Below, one piece after another: positions 61,583-64,000 of a stretch of 64,000 nt of DNA. Numbering within the stretch: the first letter of the stretch is position 1; every line of letters starts with the position of its first letter. The stretch spans positions 2,914,001-2,978,000 of the forward strand of contig NZ_JAUSYD010000001.1 in assembly GCF_030816615.1 (NCBI RefSeq). The letters are read 5' to 3'. This DNA comes from Streptomyces sp. B1I3 (GTDB lineage Bacteria; Actinomycetota; Actinomycetes; Streptomycetales; Streptomycetaceae). The position numbers and the translations under genes are program-made. The notes below the pieces were generated by a model. That model was not told the origin of the DNA and ran no database searches. It was given only the letters and a program-made list of their open reading frames with translations.

Positions 61583-63436
61583 TCAGCCTCCGATCGTCAG
61601 GGGGTGGACGTTCAGTTCGGCGGAGCGCAGCATGTGTGACGCGACGTCGTCCGCGTCACGCATGAACTCGCTCCACCCGGTGGGCCCGGTCGCGACGACC
61701 TGGGTGAAGTAACGGGAGTACTCGGTGGGGATGCCGAGCACGTACAGGCCGCGTTCCGGACGGCCGTCGGCTCCGAGCGGATGGAACGGCGACCGGGTCA
61801 CCGCGACCCCGCCGGTGCGGAACTCCCCGCCGTTGACGAACTCGGACCACAGCCCGCGGCGCAGCAGCATGCGGGTGAGCGGGGAGGTGTCCGCCCGGAC
61901 GTCCGGCGCGGGTATCCGGGCGTCGATGATGGTGTCGACCGCCTCGGACGCTCCCGGTACCTGCGGCGAGAGGACGCCGAACCGTCCGGCCGCGGGGTCG
62001 GCCACGTACGTGGCCCGGGGCCCGATGACCCGCAGGATGCCCGCTTCGATCAGGGCCCGCGTCTCACGCAGCCGGACCAGGGGCGGCCCGGCGGCGAGGA
62101 AGGCGCTGCGCGGTGCGTACCAGTCGACGAGACCGTCCCGGTGCGAGGCCGGGGTCAGGCCGCCGAAGTCGGCGAGCTCCCGGATGATCCAGCGCAGACT
62201 GCGCAGGATGTCGAGACCGGCCTTGAGCGGCGAGTCCACGTTGCCGCGCTCCGACTCGCGCACGTCGGCGTCCAGCGCGGCGAGCAGTTCCTTGTCGAAC
62301 GTGGCCCGGTCGGCGAACGTGCGGGCCGCGAACGGGAGGGCCAGGGTGTCGAAGTCGAGGCCGGGCAGGCCGGCCAGGCCGAAGTCCGCGGCGCACCGTG
62401 CCAGGTCGGCGACGCGGGCGCCGCCCCCGGCCCGCACCCGCGCGGCGAACTCGTCGGCGGTGGCCGCTCCGGAGCGTTCGCGCAGCACGGTGGTGAAGTG
62501 GACGAAGTCGACCTCCGCCGTCAGGCGGGGCAGCAGGTGCCGGTGGAAGTCGAGGCGTTCGTCGCCCGCAGCGGCGCGGACGAGTTCCTCGGTGAAGAAG
62601 ACGGGCCGGTAGGCGAAGCCGGAGGGCTTCTGGTTACGGCCGCGTCCTGGTTGCGGGAAGCCGCTGCGCGATCCGGCGACGATGAACGGCTCGTCCCCGC
62701 TCGGTGTGTAGACGAGACCGTCGCCCGACTCGGTGAACGTCCCACCGCGGCCGACCGTCAGGGCGGCCACCACGTCGTAGAAGGTGAGCCCCATCCCGAT
62801 CACACCGACCTTGGTGCGCGGGGCGATGTCGGACAGCGGCATGTCCGCGGCCGAACCTCCGGGAACGAACCGCAGGCCGGGGTGGCTCTGCGCGAACCGC
62901 TGCAGTTCGAGCAGGTGCCCCGAGAGACGGGGCCGCGCATGGCCCGTGACGATGGCGGCCTGGTCGGCGAGGATCTCCCGTCCGTCGTCGAGGGTCACGC
63001 GGTACCCCTCCCCCTCCTTGCACAGGTCGCCCACGGTGGCGACGACCCGGTGGAGGGTGACGGAGGACGGCAGTGCCCGCTCGATCGTGTCGAGCAGGAA
63101 GAGCAGGTACTGCCCGTACAGGCGGCGCGGGGCGTAGTCGTTGGCGTGCTCGCGCCCCGGGTCGGTCATGTCCCACCACTGGGCGAACGAGGGGCCGGCC
63201 CCCGGGCGGGCGGGGCCCGCGTCCGGCGGGCCGGAGAACGCGGTGATCTCGCCGGCGACCGTGTTCATCAGGTACCAGTCCGGCTGATCGGTGCGCCAGA
63301 CCTGTCCGCAACCGACCTGCACGGTGTCGATGAGGTGGATGTCGACCGGTTCGAGGGACTCGGACGCACGGGCGGCGAGCCGTTCCAGGATGCTCATGGC
63401 CCGGGGCCCGCCCCCGACGACAGCGATCGTGGTCAT
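61583..63436 (-). CDS. Large FAD/NAD(P)-binding protein (NAD_binding_9 type)
   Basis: 617 aa. Rossmann motif TTIAVVGGGPRAMSILERL at the N-terminus, then a region with ADQAAIVTGHARPRLSGH and a second nucleotide-binding segment TKVGVIGMGLTFYDVVAAL near residue 220. The C-terminal half lacks similarity to well-known oxidoreductases that I can name. The family occurs in streptomycete biosynthetic clusters and is poorly characterised; an N- or C-hydroxylation of a chorismate-derived substrate is only a guess. Overlaps the upstream chorismate mutase gene by 4 bp. Confidence 0.75.
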   Translation of the reverse strand: MTTIAVVGGGPRAMSILERLAARASESLEPVDIHLIDTVQVGCGQVWRTDQPDWYLMNTVAGEITAFSGPPDAGPARPGAGPSFAQWWDMTDPGREHANDYAPRRLYGQYLLFLLDTIERALPSSVTLHRVVATVGDLCKEGEGYRVTLDDGREILADQAAIVTGHARPRLSGHLLELQRFAQSHPGLRFVPGGSAADMPLSDIAPRTKVGVIGMGLTFYDVVAALTVGRGGTFTESGDGLVYTPSGDEPFIVAGSRSGFPQPGRGRNQKPSGFAYRPVFFTEELVRAAAGDERLDFHRHLLPRLTAEVDFVHFTTVLRERSGAATADEFAARVRAGGGARVADLARCAADFGLAGLPGLDFDTLALPFAARTFADRATFDKELLAALDADVRESERGNVDSPLKAGLDILRSLRWIIRELADFGGLTPASHRDGLVDWYAPRSAFLAAGPPLVRLRETRALIEAGILRVIGPRATYVADPAAGRFGVLSPQVPGASEAVDTIIDARIPAPDVRADTSPLTRMLLRRGLWSEFVNGGEFRTGGVAVTRSPFHPLGADGRPERGLYVLGIPTEYSRYFTQVVATGPTGWSEFMRDADDVASHMLRSAELNVHPLTIGG

Positions 63437-63699
63437 CGTGCTCGCCTCGTGTTCCCACGGCACATCTCGAGTACCAGGCCCGCCAGTTGCGCGCCCCTGT
63501 CGCCGAGGCGGTCGGCATACCGTTGGACGATCCACTGCTCACGCTCGGAGGCGAGCCGATCGCCGCCCTCGCGCATCCGGGTCCGCTGGACCTGCAGGGA
63601 GAACGCCGTCCGCTGTTCCAGGAGCGAGATGATCCTCTCGTCGAGGACGTCGATCTCGGACCGCAGGTTCGCGATGGACTCCGTCGCTTCCACGCTCAT
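63433..63699 (-). CDS. Chorismate mutase, AroQ type
   Basis: 88 aa, all-helical monofunctional AroQ fold: NLRSEIDVLDERIISLLEQRTAFSLQVQRTR carries the active-site Arg/Asp/Lys-type pattern of helix 1 (Arg13, and Asp/Arg pairs), and the C-terminal helix ends LAGLVLEMCRG. It turns chorismate into prephenate. Both neighbours overlap it by 4 bp (MFS gene and FAD gene), so it is translationally coupled to both. The mutase therefore sits inside the cluster and not next to a prephenate dehydratase gene. Confidence 0.88.
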   Translation of the reverse strand: MSVEATESIANLRSEIDVLDERIISLLEQRTAFSLQVQRTRMREGGDRLASEREQWIVQRYADRLGDRGAQLAGLVLEMCRGNTRRAR

Positions 63700-64000
63700 A
63701 TCGCCTTTTCCTTCCGGGGGACAAGTGGCACGGCGACTGCCGAGGCGACGCCCGCGAAGAGCCACACGACGCTCCAGGACGACCAGCCGAGCAGCAGCGG
63801 TATGAACAGCGGGCTCACGAAGCCCATGGCGAACACCATGGTGTTCTCCAGGCCGAGTGCGGTGCCCGATCGGCCGGCACCCGCCATCGAGGCGATCTCG
63901 GTGTACGCCACGCCGTGCCAGGCGTTGGCGAACACGCCGCCGATCACCAGCGTGACGACGGCGACGGGTGACGAAGCCTGGGCGAGCAGCGCGGAGACAC
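63696..64000 (-). CDS. MFS transporter, C-terminal part (cut by the window edge)
   Basis: Only the last about 100 codons are present. Three hydrophobic segments (ending VVWLFAGVASAVAVPLVP) and a short basic tail match the C-terminus of a major-facilitator transporter. Its stop codon overlaps the chorismate mutase start by 4 bp. In a cluster of this kind it is the likely exporter of the product. The 5' part is beyond position 64000. Confidence 0.7.
   Translation of the reverse strand, partial: VSALLAQASSPVAVVTLVIGGVFANAWHGVAYTEIASMAGAGRSGTALGLENTMVFAMGFVSPLFIPLLLGWSSWSVVWLFAGVASAVAVPLVPRKEKAI

Overview
The window is chromosomal DNA of a Streptomyces (or a very close relative). The evidence is a very high G+C content with strong third-position G/C bias, many genes that appear to be transcribed without a leader (a TAnnnT -10 box 6-7 nt before the start codon), mycothiol biosynthesis (MshB), BldK-type oligopeptide importers, a SpoIIE-type phosphatase with anti-sigma-like kinases, and a GH18 chitinase whose promoter carries a DasR-type (dre) site.

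Layout. 1-430: mobile-element debris, including a hairpin MITE-like element whose CTAG end supplies the stop codon of a LOG-family gene. 427-15.9 kb: mostly core genes: LOG, dapE and dapC (diaminopimelate/lysine), ferredoxin, GNAT, SirB1-type protein, VOC protein, a broken LuxR remnant, a PG_binding_4 membrane protein, mshB, a prolyl-oligopeptidase-type S9 peptidase and small membrane proteins. 16.0-27.9 kb: two complete, tandem, paralogous oligopeptide ABC operons with identical gene order (binding protein, two permeases, two ATPases), with signs of local gene conversion. 28.3-32.8 kb: typA and a third, stand-alone solute-binding lipoprotein with a charged Lys/Glu insert. 33.0-35.6 kb: a MarR - MFS - isochorismatase-fold operon behind a perfect 26-bp palindrome. 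35.8-42.5 kb: a membrane protein that seems to have lost its TPM domain, PspA, a PAS/GAF/SpoIIE phosphatase, an anti-sigma-like ATPase, a NUDIX hydrolase and a SPOR-like small protein. 43.0-53.4 kb: GntR regulator divergent from the dre-controlled chitinase, a threonine-synthase-like enzyme, cupin, IclR regulator, gap, EamA exporter divergent from a CGNR regulator, an orphan DhaL and an atypical response regulator. 53.4-64.0 kb: a TetR regulator followed by a minus-strand block of chorismate genes.

The last block is the most interesting part. Chorismate synthase, EPSP synthase, class II DAHP synthase, a TPP-dependent E1-alpha subunit without its beta partner, a class I aminotransferase, an isochorismatase-fold protein lacking the catalytic Cys, a large FAD/NAD(P)-binding protein, an AroQ chorismate mutase and an MFS exporter run in one direction with 4-bp or near-zero spacings over much of the block. 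It looks like the edge of a biosynthetic cluster that makes its own chorismate and diverts it to an aromatic product; it continues beyond the right end of the window. The EPSP synthase reading frame starts very close to the PGSKS motif, and the missing N-terminal part appears to lie in an overlapping upstream frame.

No rRNA, tRNA, CRISPR array or prophage genes were seen. All calls are from reading the sequence; no database search was run.
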